Counted from the stretch's first letter, positions 16,384-24,783 are shown. The stretch: DNA of 64,000 bases from an uncultured Lachnospiraceae bacterium (GCA_946549035.1 CAMNQH010000011.1:1-64000), one strand, 5' to 3'. The notes: a model not told the origin generated them from the sequence alone. Program-made: numbers and translations.

Positions 16384-17562
16384 ATGGCGGAATATGGAAG
16401 TATCCGAATACCTGATACAGAATATCAAGAGAGAATCAAACGGGCGTCAAAGCTGCTCCAGCGAGAAGGACTGGATGCATTGATTGTAAATTCCAATGAA
16501 GCGGACTATGCCAACGCAAGGTATTTTTCTGGTTTCTGGCCGTTGTTTGAACGATGCGGCGTGGCCATTGCGCCCACCGGGGAGGCGGCCTTGATGGTTG
16601 GGCCGGAAAGCCGTGAATTTGCGGCGGACCGTTCCAGAATCGACAGGATTTTTGTATTAAAGGAGTATAGAGAAAGCGCGGATCCGGCGTATCCCCAGCT
16701 GCAGGCAGATACGTATCAAGAGGTATTTCAGTCCCTGCATATCAATGGAAAAAAGCTTCGGATTGGCGTGGCAAGTTATCTGGATACATCGGTTGTTATT
16801 ATGGAAGGCATTCAGGAGGCATTTCCGGAAGCGGAAATTGTGCGGGCGGACGATCTTATGAGAGAGCTTCGTTCCGTCAAATCCATCCATGAAATCAACT
16901 GTCTGCGGGAAGGATATCGGATTGCAGAGCTGGCTTCCCAGCAGGTGATCAAAGAGATCCGGCCGGGAATGACGGAACTGCAGATGGTAGGAGTGGCCCA
17001 ACGGGTGGTGTATGAAAACGGGGCGGAGTATGAAGGACTTCCCATGTATGTGTTTTCAGAATCGTCTACCCGCCATGCAATTTCCAGATCCAGTTATCGT
17101 AAATTTGAGAAGGGGGATATTGTACAGTTAAATCTTTCCGCCAAAATAGACGGTTACTCCGCGGCCATTGGTTATCCCATCGTATTAGGAAAGCTGGAGG
17201 GAAGACGCAGGGAAGTAGTATTGTTTGGACTGGACGCCCATAACTGGACTCAAAGTCAGATAAAGGCAAACAGGATGGCCTGCGATATAGCCCAGGGTTT
17301 TTATGAGTATTATGTGGACAATGGATATAAGGACAATTTTGTTTACGGCCCCTTACATGGAACAGGCATGATTGAAGTGGAGGCTCCATGGGTGGAAACC
17401 AATTCAGAATATGCATTGAAGCCTAATATGACCTTCCAGATTGATACCTTCATTTCTACAGATACCTTTGGCGTACGCTGGGAGAAGGGGATCGCTGTAA
17501 CAGAGGGAGGCTGCGACGTGCTGTCGCCGGAAATCGGGACGCTCTATGAATTAGAATTTTAG
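16384..17562 (+). CDS. M24 peptidase/creatinase-fold protein lacking metal ligands, 392 aa
   Basis: The two-domain creatinase/prolidase architecture is present: an N-terminal creatinase-like domain (about 1-140) and a C-terminal pita-bread domain. Active M24 metallopeptidases bind two metals through Asp, Asp, His, Glu and Glu. Here the expected positions are Asn250, Ala261, His325, Asp354 and Glu367, so the first two acids are gone and one Glu is Asp. A metal-dependent peptidase is therefore unlikely. Creatinase itself uses this fold without metals, and the neighbouring gene is of the creatininase family, so a metal-free C-N hydrolase is plausible (inference). Start 16384 has a GGGGG site eight bases upstream; an ATG five codons earlier (16369) is possible. 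Confidence 0.8.
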   Translation: MAEYGSIRIPDTEYQERIKRASKLLQREGLDALIVNSNEADYANARYFSGFWPLFERCGVAIAPTGEAALMVGPESREFAADRSRIDRIFVLKEYRESADPAYPQLQADTYQEVFQSLHINGKKLRIGVASYLDTSVVIMEGIQEAFPEAEIVRADDLMRELRSVKSIHEINCLREGYRIAELASQQVIKEIRPGMTELQMVGVAQRVVYENGAEYEGLPMYVFSESSTRHAISRSSYRKFEKGDIVQLNLSAKIDGYSAAIGYPIVLGKLEGRRREVVLFGLDAHNWTQSQIKANRMACDIAQGFYEYYVDNGYKDNFVYGPLHGTGMIEVEAPWVETNSEYALKPNMTFQIDTFISTDTFGVRWEKGIAVTEGGCDVLSPEIGTLYELEF

Positions 17563-17636
17563 CGTGTATACGCCTTCGGGTAATCAGAAAGCAGCCTTTG
17601 TTTGGTTTTCATAGGATGAAAAAGGGAGAGAAGCTT

Positions 17637-18374
17637 ATGCAGATGGTAGATATGTTTTACGACCAGCTCCAAGACGCCAAGAAGAGAAACGTACCTTTTG
17701 TAATTCCCATTGGGACCATTGAATACCATGCCCGCCATGCAAGCTGCGGAACGGATACCATGGTAATATTAGGGGTGCTGCGGGAACTGGAAAAGCAAAA
17801 AGAACTTGTGATTTGTCCTCCTGTCTGGTACGGTGTGGCCAGCTATGCGGTGGCAGGCCCACAAAGCGGGACCATTCAAATAGACGTGGATGTTTATGAA
17901 CAATATATATACTGTATTTTAAAATCCATGATATACGGCGGAGTAAAAAACGTGTATTGCATCCTTCACCATCAGACGGAGGAGGCAGGACTGATGCCTA
18001 TGACGCTGGCCTGCCATAAGGCGGCAAAAAAACTGATTATGGAATATATGGAAGAGACCCGGGGGATGGGGTGGTGGGGCAGCGACGCTTATCAGGATTA
18101 TTACAGCAATCTTGGCTTAGGAGAGGATCCTTTTTCCTATATCAAAGTGATTCCTCTGCTGTCTAAGGAAGCCCAGAAAAAATGCGGGGGATTTGACCAT
18201 GCCGGAAAATTTGAATCCAGCCTGATGTATGCCTTGTATCCGGATCATGTGGATGTAAAGCGGGCAGAGGAGAATACAGAATGGTTTTCTAAAGATGCCG
18301 TAGAAACGAATTTGGACCTGGGCCAGCATATGGTACAGTGTGCTTTGGAGACGTTAAAGGATACGATTATATGA
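17637..18374 (+). CDS. Creatininase-family amidohydrolase, 245 aa
   Basis: The N-terminal motif IPIGTIEYHARHASCGTDT supplies the expected metal ligands Glu29, His31 and Asp40, and HAGKFESS near residue 190 matches the family HAGexETS block. The usual NGHGGN motif is changed to LHHQTEE around His112. The family includes creatinine amidohydrolase, the formamidopyrimidine hydrolase ArfB and the peptide protease MftE, all acting on C-N bonds with two metals. The start at 17637 has GGGAGAG at good spacing; the longer frame from 17598 has no site. It lies 75 bases after the M24-fold gene and 13 bases before the acetyltransferase gene, so a shared pathway is likely. The substrate is unknown. Confidence 0.83.
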   Translation: MQMVDMFYDQLQDAKKRNVPFVIPIGTIEYHARHASCGTDTMVILGVLRELEKQKELVICPPVWYGVASYAVAGPQSGTIQIDVDVYEQYIYCILKSMIYGGVKNVYCILHHQTEEAGLMPMTLACHKAAKKLIMEYMEETRGMGWWGSDAYQDYYSNLGLGEDPFSYIKVIPLLSKEAQKKCGGFDHAGKFESSLMYALYPDHVDVKRAEENTEWFSKDAVETNLDLGQHMVQCALETLKDTII

Positions 18375-18387
18375 ATAAGGAGTACAT

Positions 18388-18987
18388 ATGACAGAATACG
18401 AAAAAGCAGAAGCGGGGCTTTTATATGACGCTCATTCGGATCCTGAGGTTGATCGTGGGAGAAGAAGAAGCCAGGAACTGAATTTTGATTACAACGCCTT
18501 AAGGCCCTCCCAGCTGCAGGAACGTGAGCGTATGCTTCGGGAGAATCTGGGCGGCGTGGGAGAAGGATGCGTCATTGAACAGCCTTTTTACTGTGATTTT
18601 TGGGAACGAGTGTCTGTGGGAGATCATTTTTTTGCCAATTATCATTTTGTAGTCTTAGCAGGGAATAAAATCGAAATCGGGGATAATGTATGGATTGCCC
18701 CGGACTGCGGATTGTACGCCGCGGGACATCCGTTTCATGTAGAAATGAGGCTTTCCGGGATTGAGTATGCCTGGCCTATCCGCATTGGAAATAATGTGTG
18801 GATTGGAGGAGGCGTAAAAATTATGGGAGGCGTGTCCATTGGGGACAATTCTGTAATTGGCGCAGGCAGCATTGTAAACAGAAGTATTCCCGCCAATGTG
18901 CTGGCTGCCGGGAATCCCTGCAGAGTTATTCGGAAGCTGCGGCCGGAGGATGACCAAAAATACCTGGCGGGATTCCCGGGATTTTAG
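18388..18987 (+). CDS. Sugar O-acetyltransferase (maltose/galactoside acetyltransferase type), 199 aa
   Basis: A left-handed beta-helix acetyltransferase of the Maa/LacA/NodL group. It starts with the Maa-type block EYEKAEAGLLYDAHSDPEV, continues with hexapeptide repeats, and contains the catalytic-region motif YAAGHPFHVEMR with its His. The signature IGNNVWIGGGVKIMGGVSIG is typical. It transfers acetyl from acetyl-CoA to sugar hydroxyls. As the last gene of the importer/catabolic locus it may detoxify or modify non-metabolisable sugars that enter through the importer. A GGAG site precedes the ATG. Confidence 0.92.
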   Translation: MTEYEKAEAGLLYDAHSDPEVDRGRRRSQELNFDYNALRPSQLQERERMLRENLGGVGEGCVIEQPFYCDFWERVSVGDHFFANYHFVVLAGNKIEIGDNVWIAPDCGLYAAGHPFHVEMRLSGIEYAWPIRIGNNVWIGGGVKIMGGVSIGDNSVIGAGSIVNRSIPANVLAAGNPCRVIRKLRPEDDQKYLAGFPGF

Positions 18988-19025
18988 GCAAACAATCAGT
19001 AAAAAGGTCTGGCAAAATCCAACTC

Positions 19026-19053
19026 TTGACAAATTTTTCCCATGTGATAGAAT
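19026..19053 (+). promoter_or_regulatory. SigA-type promoter for leuS
   Basis: TTGACA (19026-19031) and TAGAAT (19048-19053) are spaced by 16 bases. The leader of about 80 bases carries only a small hairpin (GTTGC/GCAAC around 19090). No T-box core motif is present, so leuS here does not seem to be under T-box control. Confidence 0.65.
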
Positions 19054-19135
19054 TTTGAAGTAATAGTAAGAAAATACGTGACTTAACAAGTTGCGAAAAT
19101 GCAACAAGATCGTACAATATCAGGAGGAATTATAC

Positions 19136-21544
19136 ATGTCAGAACCTTACAACCATAGAGCGATTGAACAAAAATGGCAGAACGTATGGGATGAAGAGAA
19201 AGCCTTTGCTGCCACGGATGATTATAGTAAGCCCAAATATTATGCATTGGTAGAATTTCCCTACCCCTCTGGCCAGGGACTTCATGTGGGCCATCCAAGA
19301 CCCTATACGGCTCTGGATATTGTTGCCAGAAAACGCAGGATGCAGGGATATAACGTACTGTATCCCATGGGATGGGATGCGTTCGGGCTTCCCACGGAAA
19401 ATTATGCCATAAAAAATAAAATCCATCCCAAAATCGTTACGGAGAATAACGTAAAGCGGTTTAAGGGACAGCTTCATGCTCTTGGTTATTCCTTTGACTG
19501 GGATCGGGAAATCAATACTACAGATGTAGATTACTACAAATGGACCCAGTGGATTTTCTTAAAGCTGTTTGAAGCAGGTCTGGCTTATAAAACGGAAATG
19601 CCTATCAACTGGTGTACCTCCTGTAAAGTGGGATTGGCCAATGAAGAAGTAGTCAACGGCGTGTGTGAACGCTGCGGCGCTCCGGTGGTTCGTAAGGTAA
19701 AGAGTCAGTGGATGTTAAAGATTACAGAATATGCCCAGAAGCTTTTGGACGGGCTGGAGGACGTGGATTTTATTGAACGGGTGAAGGTGTCCCAGAAAAA
19801 CTGGATTGGAAAGAGCCAGGGAGCGGAAGTGGATTTTGCCATTGCTGGAAAAGAGGATAAGCTCACCGTATATACCACAAGGCCGGATACCTTGTTTGGA
19901 GCTACTTATATGGTAATTTCTCCAGAGCATCCCATGATTGAGACATACAAGGATGAGATCAAGAATTTACAAGCTGTGAAGGACTATCAGGAACAAGCCT
20001 CCAGAAAGTCGGATTTTGAACGTTCCGAGCTGGCCAAAGAGAAGACCGGGGTAGCGTTGGAGGGACTGAAAGCCGTGAATCCGGTGAATGGATGTGAAAT
20101 TCCCATCTGGGTATCGGATTATGTTCTTATGAGTTATGGCACAGGAGCCATTATGGCGGTTCCCGCCCATGATACCAGAGACTGGGAATTTGCCAAGAAG
20201 TTTGGCCTGCCTATTATTGAAGTAGTGGCGGGGGGCGAAAACGTCCAGGAAGCGGCATTTACGGACGTGGCTACCGGAAGGCTTGTAAATTCGGATTTTC
20301 TCAATGGATTGGAAGTAGCGGAAGCAAAGAAGAAAATCATTTCTTTCCTGGAAGAGAAAAAAATCGGTACGGGAAAGACGAATTTTAAATTAAGGGATTG
20401 GGTATTTTCCCGTCAGCGGTATTGGGGAGAGCCGATTCCTGTGGTACATTGCGAAACATGCGGCTATGTCGCCCTGCCAGAGAGCCAGCTTCCCTTGGAG
20501 CTGCCGGAAGTGGAAAGCTACATGCCTACGGATAATGGAGAATCTCCCTTAGCCGCTATGACAGACTGGGTGAACACCACCTGCCCCTGCTGCGGCGGGC
20601 CTGCCAAGCGGGAAACAGACACCATGCCCCAGTGGGCCGGTTCCTCCTGGTATTTTCTCCGGTATACGGATCCCCACAATACAGAGGCCTTGGCCAGTCC
20701 AGAAGCATTAAAATACTGGCTGCCGGTGGACTGGTATAACGGAGGAATGGAGCATACGACGCTGCATCTTTTATATTCCCGGTTCTGGCATCGGTTCCTG
20801 TATGATAAAAAGGAAGTTCCCGTTCCGGAGCCATACCAGAAACGTACCTCCCACGGTATGATTTTAGGGGAAAACGGGGAAAAAATGTCCAAGTCCCGGG
20901 GGAATGTGGTAAATCCGGATGATATTGTGACAGATTACGGCGCGGATACTCTGCGTACCTATGAGATGTTTATCGGAGCCTTTGAATTAAGCGCTTCCTG
21001 GTCAGAGAATGGAGTAAAAGGCTGCCGGAGATTTTTAGAGCGTGTCTGGAAGCTATTAGATATCGTGACAGAAGGAGACGCATACAGCAGCGACTTTGAG
21101 ATCAAGATGCATCAGACCATTAAGAAGGTTAGCAGTGACTATGAGAATTTGAAATATAATACGGCCATTGCAGCCATGATGGCTCTCTTGAATGATTTTG
21201 TTAAGAAGGGAAGCATCACCCGTGGAGAATACCGGACGTTTCTGATTCTTCTAAATCCGGTGGCGCCTCATATTACGGAGGAGCTTTGGAGCTTATGCGG
21301 ATTTGAAGGACGGCTCTATGCTCAAAGCTGGCCCCAATATGAAGAAGCAAAGACCGTGGAAGATACGGTGGAACTTGCGGTACAGATTAACGGGAAAACC
21401 CGGGCCGTTGTTACCCTGGCCAAAAATGTGGAAAAGGATGCGGCGATTGCAGCCGGAAAAGAAGCAGTAAAAGATAAACTTACCGGAACCATTGTAAAAG
21501 AGATCTATGTACCGGGAAGAATTATTAATATTGTAATGAAATAA
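19136..21544 (+). CDS. leuS: Leucyl-tRNA synthetase, 802 aa
   Basis: This class I synthetase charges tRNA-Leu with leucine. The HIGH motif is HVGH at residues 50-53, the KMSKS loop is at 583-587, and the CP1 editing domain (about 220-400) carries the threonine-rich block [15 protein letters not shown] and the catalytic-region motif [14 protein letters not shown]. Zinc-type Cys pairs occur in the N-terminal and later CP regions (CTSCKVG, CERCGAP, CETCGY, CPCCGG). The length is close to that of Bacillus LeuS. The start at 19136 has AGGAGG; the longer frame from 19091 is not needed. The mobile element begins only about 56 bases after its stop. Confidence 0.97.
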   Translation: MSEPYNHRAIEQKWQNVWDEEKAFAATDDYSKPKYYALVEFPYPSGQGLHVGHPRPYTALDIVARKRRMQGYNVLYPMGWDAFGLPTENYAIKNKIHPKIVTENNVKRFKGQLHALGYSFDWDREINTTDVDYYKWTQWIFLKLFEAGLAYKTEMPINWCTSCKVGLANEEVVNGVCERCGAPVVRKVKSQWMLKITEYAQKLLDGLEDVDFIERVKVSQKNWIGKSQGAEVDFAIAGKEDKLTVYTTRPDTLFGATYMVISPEHPMIETYKDEIKNLQAVKDYQEQASRKSDFERSELAKEKTGVALEGLKAVNPVNGCEIPIWVSDYVLMSYGTGAIMAVPAHDTRDWEFAKKFGLPIIEVVAGGENVQEAAFTDVATGRLVNSDFLNGLEVAEAKKKIISFLEEKKIGTGKTNFKLRDWVFSRQRYWGEPIPVVHCETCGYVALPESQLPLELPEVESYMPTDNGESPLAAMTDWVNTTCPCCGGPAKRETDTMPQWAGSSWYFLRYTDPHNTEALASPEALKYWLPVDWYNGGMEHTTLHLLYSRFWHRFLYDKKEVPVPEPYQKRTSHGMILGENGEKMSKSRGNVVNPDDIVTDYGADTLRTYEMFIGAFELSASWSENGVKGCRRFLERVWKLLDIVTEGDAYSSDFEIKMHQTIKKVSSDYENLKYNTAIAAMMALLNDFVKKGSITRGEYRTFLILLNPVAPHITEELWSLCGFEGRLYAQSWPQYEEAKTVEDTVELAVQINGKTRAVVTLAKNVEKDAAIAAGKEAVKDKLTGTIVKEIYVPGRIINIVMK

Positions 21545-21600
21545 TTGAGAAGAAATTCTCACAACAGAATAAAGTGCTTGGAAATATTGAAAAGTTCGCT

Positions 21601-21614
21601 TAAAATCAAGGTTT
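21601..21614 (+). repeat. Candidate left attachment core
   Basis: TAAAATCAAGGTTT matches the right-end TAAAATCAACGTTT (27473-27486) in 13 of 14 bases. The single mismatch fits the variable coupling bases of Tn916-type recombination. It lies 57 bases after the leuS stop. Confidence 0.5.
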
Positions 21615-21681
21615 GCAGACATTTTTCTTCAAAGAAAAGGTATCGTAGAATACCGCAAAATATCGTAACGGATTTTTAAAA

Positions 21682-21723
21682 TGGAGTAAATTTGGAGTAA
21701 AGATTGAAAGAAAATGGAGTAAA
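21682..21723 (+). repeat. Three phased TGGAGTAAA repeats, left arm sites
   Basis: Copies start at 21682, 21693 and 21715, that is 11 and 22 bases apart, on the same face of the helix. The same nonamer recurs twice at the other end with 11-base spacing. This is what integrase arm-type binding sites look like. Confidence 0.6.
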
Positions 21724-21867
21724 TATTTCAAGAAGACACGAAAGGAATGACGCAGATAGTAGAGATATTGTCTGCGTTATTTTGCAATTATAATGGTGCA
21801 AATAATTACAAAGTATGATATTATGAAAAACAAACAAATTAGAATTTGTTGAAAGGAGTAAACAACT

Positions 21868-22281
21868 ATGAAAATGTCAAAAGAAAAAATTGATATAAGC
21901 ATGTTTGCCCCATGCGGAATGAATTGTAAGGTTTGTTATAAGCACTGTTACAATAAAAAACCTTGTTCTGGGTGCTTGAATAGTGATAAAGGGAAACCAG
22001 AACATTGTCGTAAATGCAAAATAAAGGATTGCATCAAAGGAAAATCGTTATCCTATTGTTTTGAATGTGCTGAATATCCATGTAAGTTGATTAAAAATCT
22101 TGAAAAAAGCTATAATAAACGGTATCAAGCAAGTCTTATAGAAAATAGCCGTTTTGTTCAAGAACATGGTTTGGAACATTTCATGGAACAGCAGAAAATA
22201 AAATATACTTGTCCTAAATGCGGTGGCATTATTTCTATTCACGATAAAGAATGTAGCGAGTGTCAAGAAAAAATGAAATAA
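21868..22281 (+). CDS. DUF3795 cysteine-rich protein, 137 aa
   Basis: The protein has the DUF3795 pattern: FAPCGMNCKVCY at the start, further CxxC pairs (CSGC, CRKC), the block YCFECAEYPCKLIKNLEKSY, and a C-terminal zinc ribbon CPKCGG...CSEC. At least 16 Cys residues suggest binding of zinc or an iron-sulfur cluster. The function of the family is unknown. An AAAGGAGT site precedes the ATG. It is the first gene inside the left end of the element and is probably cargo. Confidence 0.8.
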   Translation: MKMSKEKIDISMFAPCGMNCKVCYKHCYNKKPCSGCLNSDKGKPEHCRKCKIKDCIKGKSLSYCFECAEYPCKLIKNLEKSYNKRYQASLIENSRFVQEHGLEHFMEQQKIKYTCPKCGGIISIHDKECSECQEKMK

Positions 22282-22334
22282 CAAAATTTCAGTTTATAGA
22301 ACTAAGAAAATTAGAATTGATGGAGGGATATATT

Positions 22335-22640
22335 ATGATAGGCTTTAGTATAATGATGTGGTTCTGTTCTGCTCTTCTCATATTTGTTAGTTTTTCTCTA
22401 TTAAAAGGAAATTATTCTTCTGTTCATGGCAAAGTATTTGAAACCACAAACGACAGAAAAGGATATGCAAAAGCATTAGGAAAGCCTGTTTTATTGATAG
22501 GAATTTGTCTTTTGTTCTCTGGAGTGATTGCAGTTATATTACCGAAAGATTATGCTATTTCTATTGCAGTTATATTTATATTATTTATAGCTGTTATTTG
22601 TAGTATATGGCTGTATAAGATTCAAAAAAGATTTTCGTAA
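22335..22640 (+). CDS. Small membrane protein (DUF3784-like), 101 aa
   Basis: Three hydrophobic segments (about 3-22, 50-70, 75-95) with a polar loop KGNYSSVHGKVFETTNDRKGYAKALGK between the first two. The layout resembles DUF3784-type small membrane proteins, but the match is tentative. The chosen start (22335) follows GGAGGG at seven-base spacing; an upstream in-frame start at 22260 overlaps the preceding gene and has no site. It is element cargo of unknown role. Confidence 0.65.
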   Translation: MIGFSIMMWFCSALLIFVSFSLLKGNYSSVHGKVFETTNDRKGYAKALGKPVLLIGICLLFSGVIAVILPKDYAISIAVIFILFIAVICSIWLYKIQKRFS

Positions 22641-22652
22641 ATCCCAGTTTGT

Positions 22653-22692
22653 AGCAGACAGTTTTTTGATTGACTGTCTGCTTTTGCTTTTC
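22653..22692 (+). terminator. Intrinsic terminator after the small membrane protein gene
   Basis: A perfect 10-bp stem AGCAGACAGT/ACTGTCTGCT (22653-22662 with 22673-22682) is followed by a T-rich tract (TTTTGCTTTT). Confidence 0.8.
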
Positions 22693-22999
22693 AATTATAA
22701 TTGATAGTAGTGGTATAAAATGGTTCATATCCATTGTGAAAAGACCATTTAGAGTGGTATAGATTGATTGTAAGGATAGTGGGAGTTCCGTTGATTTGAT
22801 TATGTTCTGCTTCGATTTCCGCTACCACTTCATCGGTATTCCAGTATTGATATACGATAACTTGCAATTCGGTATCACGATTAGCCCCATTGCTGAATGA
22901 CATACTGTTAAATACAAGATAATCGGGTAAGCTAATGTAATAGAGAACACCTGCAAGCAAGACTAGAATAATAGTGGCAAATAATAATTTCTTTTTCAT
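22691..22999 (-). CDS. Small signal-anchored hypothetical protein, 102 aa
   Basis: An N-terminal hydrophobic helix (about residues 5-24, KLLFATIILVLLAGVLYYIS) precedes a soluble, mostly beta-like domain of about 75 residues with no cysteines. It should be exported and membrane-anchored. I do not recognise a family. It is the only cargo gene on the minus strand near the element left end, and it shares a divergent upstream region containing a large palindrome with the small HTH gene at 23113. The ribosome binding site (AGAGGT) is only moderate. Confidence 0.6.
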   Translation of the reverse strand: MKKKLLFATIILVLLAGVLYYISLPDYLVFNSMSFSNGANRDTELQVIVYQYWNTDEVVAEIEAEHNQINGTPTILTINLYHSKWSFHNGYEPFYTTTINYN

Positions 23000-23017
23000 T
23001 TTGACATACCTCTGTTT

Positions 23018-23045
23018 CTATATAGTTATAGGGATAACTATATAG
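23018..23045. promoter_or_regulatory. Perfect 12-bp inverted repeat between divergent genes
   Basis: CTATATAGTTAT and ATAACTATATAG flank AGGG. A further half-site-like ATATAGTG lies just downstream. It sits between the minus-strand anchored protein and the plus-strand HTH gene and is a good candidate operator for that HTH protein. Confidence 0.55.
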
Positions 23046-23064
23046 TACCTCACCATATAGTGAA

Positions 23065-23093
23065 TTACTACATAAAGATTTATTGAATATACT
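23065..23093 (+). promoter_or_regulatory. Candidate promoter for the small HTH gene
   Basis: TTACTA (23065-23070) and TATACT (23088-23093) are spaced by 17 bases; the -35 box is weak, which suits a regulated promoter. Confidence 0.4.
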
Positions 23094-23112
23094 TTTATGT
23101 AGAGGTGAGGCA

Positions 23113-23328
23113 ATGAAGTATGGACATTTGGAACTTCACATAGAGGAACTGCTGAAAGAAAAAGGAATTAGTAAGAATACCATTTGTAAGGAATTGGATA
23201 TACCGAGGTCTAACTTTAATCGTTATTGCAGAAATGAATTTCAGAGATTAGACGCACAACTAATCTGTAAACTGTGCAGTTACTTGGATTGTGGAATAGA
23301 AGAATTGATAGAGTATGTGAAAGAATGA
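23113..23328 (+). CDS. Small Cro/C1-type helix-turn-helix regulator, 71 aa
   Basis: A single HTH domain of the HTH_26 type: the recognition region reads GISKNTICKELDIPRSNFNRYCR, followed by LICKLCSYLDCGIEELIEYVKE, which is the usual C-terminal helix pair. The start is chosen at 23113 because GAGGTGAGG lies just before it; ten extra residues upstream (from 23083) lack support. It probably regulates element cargo, perhaps through the inverted repeat at 23018-23045. Confidence 0.8.
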   Translation: MKYGHLELHIEELLKEKGISKNTICKELDIPRSNFNRYCRNEFQRLDAQLICKLCSYLDCGIEELIEYVKE

Positions 23329-23520
23329 GAGCCTGTCGGATTGAAGAAAATTCGTGCGTGTTTTTGTTGTGTCAAGAAAAAAAGAAAACGTAGTGAGGTC
23401 AAGGAACAAGGCGAAGCCGATACGCCGTAGGGCAGTCCTTGACGGAATGGACACAGCCAACATCACTATGATACAGCAGAGGACTTGTAAGGTCAGAAAC
23501 CTTGCAAGTCCTCTTGGCTG
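23329..23520. other. Structured non-coding stretch of the element
   Basis: Two paired regions were seen. GTCAAGGA (23398-23405) pairs with TCCTTGAC (23436-23443) and encloses a smaller GGCG/CGCC stem. GAGGACTTGTAAGGT (23479-23493) pairs with ACCTTGCAAGTCCTC (23499-23513), 15 pairs with one G-T wobble. The second may end transcription of the minus-strand XRE gene, although no T run follows. A small RNA or a replication structure is also possible. Confidence 0.45.
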
Positions 23521-24204
23521 TTACTGGGCAATGTGTTTTAAGTAGAGTGATTCTTTTATCAGTTCCTTTTCAAATGCCTTTATGTGACCGTCCTGTATTC
23601 CGTTGTCGATATAAAAGCAATCATCAGCCTGTGAGTAGGAAAGCATGGTAACTTTCGGCTCATAAGTCTTTGTATAAATCCCATAATAGTAAATCGTAGC
23701 AGTTGAAAGTTCCACGTTGATACTGTCAAAATCTCTTGTGAAAATGCTGTGCCTGTCTGCGTGGAAAAAATCAGACGGACAATCATAAAATTCAGAACTA
23801 TCCTCCCTTAAAAATAATGGCAGTATGTGTATTTCATTTCCGCTTCGGTTGACAAGAACATAAAAACGTGGAATGAGGGCAGAATACTGTGTTTTCATTG
23901 CGATATACATATCATCTAAATCATCAAGAAGATACTCGGAGCAGGAGTTGTTGTAAAAGACGTATTGCAAGGCAGTATCATCTTTTTGAGTATTTTCCAT
24001 AGGCACATTTTCCCCGTAAAGCCAACGTAAGTCTACATCTAAAGAGTCGGCAATCAGTTCCATTTTATCGGCTTTCGGATTGTACTGTCCTGAAAGATAG
24101 GAACTGAACGCTCCTTTGCTGATACCAGTATCTTTGACTATATCCACCTGTTTTTTATTTTTTGCTTTCATGGCAAATTTAATCCGTTCTGCGATTGTAT
24201 TCAT
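23521..24204 (-). CDS. XRE-family transcriptional regulator (element repressor), 227 aa
   Basis: An N-terminal HTH of the XRE type (KKQVDIVKDTGISKGAFSSYLSG, residues about 15-45) is joined to a C-terminal domain of about 160 residues that I do not recognise. It does not show an obvious LexA-type Ser-Lys autoprotease motif. The start at 24204 is chosen because GAGAGGG lies seven bases upstream; a longer form from 24225 is possible. It is divergent from the mobilisation genes, and matching AGTTCAG half-sites in both promoters suggest it represses them and itself. Confidence 0.82.
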   Translation of the reverse strand: MNTIAERIKFAMKAKNKKQVDIVKDTGISKGAFSSYLSGQYNPKADKMELIADSLDVDLRWLYGENVPMENTQKDDTALQYVFYNNSCSEYLLDDLDDMYIAMKTQYSALIPRFYVLVNRSGNEIHILPLFLREDSSEFYDCPSDFFHADRHSIFTRDFDSINVELSTATIYYYGIYTKTYEPKVTMLSYSQADDCFYIDNGIQDGHIKAFEKELIKESLYLKHIAQ

Positions 24205-24274
24205 CTGAAAACCCTCTCTTTCCATATCTCATTATAACTTCTCATATCTTATCGTCTAAGGACACTATACCACA

Positions 24275-24378
24275 AGTTCAGAAAAAAGGAAACAAAAAGT
24301 TCATAAAAAACTAAACTTTCTATTGCAAAACGAATGTGTATGTGCTAATATACGATTAAGTTCAGAAATAACTGAACT
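24275..24378. promoter_or_regulatory. Divergent promoter region with AGTTCAG operators
   Basis: On the plus strand TTGCAA (24323-24328) and TAATAT (24346-24351) are spaced by 17. Just downstream, AGTTCAG (24359-24365) and CTGAACT (24372-24378) form an inverted repeat with a six-base gap. Further half-sites are at 24275-24281 (AGTTCAG) and 24298-24304 (AGTTCAT), close to a minus-strand -10-like TATAGT. This arrangement suits repression of both directions by the XRE protein. Confidence 0.6.
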
Positions 24379-24453
24379 AAAAAACGACGTCGTAATAGGA
24401 AAATGAAATATGAGAAACTGACCTATCGGTTCAACGGGGAGAAAGGAACGTGT

Positions 24454-24783
24454 ATGCAGATTACATTGACAAAAGAACAGGTAAAAGAAGCCTTTGGAGA
24501 ACTTCGCTTTATGGGTGCGGATAACTGTTACCGCTATGATAAAGACAGTAAGAAGAAAACAGAGGAAGTGGAAGCCTTAAAACTTCATCTTGGAAGCATG
24601 AAACTTGGAAACAGCGTGGATATTCGCTTGGAAGCAACGGAACTTCCGAAGATTGAGCCTTATGCTGTGGTGGAACTGGAAGAACCAGTTTATGCCCCTT
24701 ATGTGCAGAGAGGAAATTTCCCTGTATTAGTGGAGAAGATTATCTGTAAGGGTATCCGCCCTGTTCCAAACAAAAATATGTAG
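24454..24783 (+). CDS. DUF961/YdcP-like conserved element protein, 109 aa
   Basis: The product resembles the small Tn916 Orf22/Orf23 (YdcP, DUF961) proteins: an FGELRFMG block near the start, a central beta-rich region, and a closing region rich in Val-Glu pairs (YAVVELEEPVYAPYV). The match is by pattern, not certain. The role of these proteins in transfer is unknown. Start 24454 has a GAAAGGAA site; an in-frame ATG at 24403 adds 17 residues with a weaker site. It follows the repressor-controlled promoter and precedes the relaxase gene. Confidence 0.6.
   Translation: MQITLTKEQVKEAFGELRFMGADNCYRYDKDSKKKTEEVEALKLHLGSMKLGNSVDIRLEATELPKIEPYAVVELEEPVYAPYVQRGNFPVLVEKIICKGIRPVPNKNM

Noticed and set aside
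18988..19135. A T-box leader before leuS
   Set aside because: The conserved T-box antiterminator core and a competing terminator are absent; the leader is short and has an ordinary promoter.
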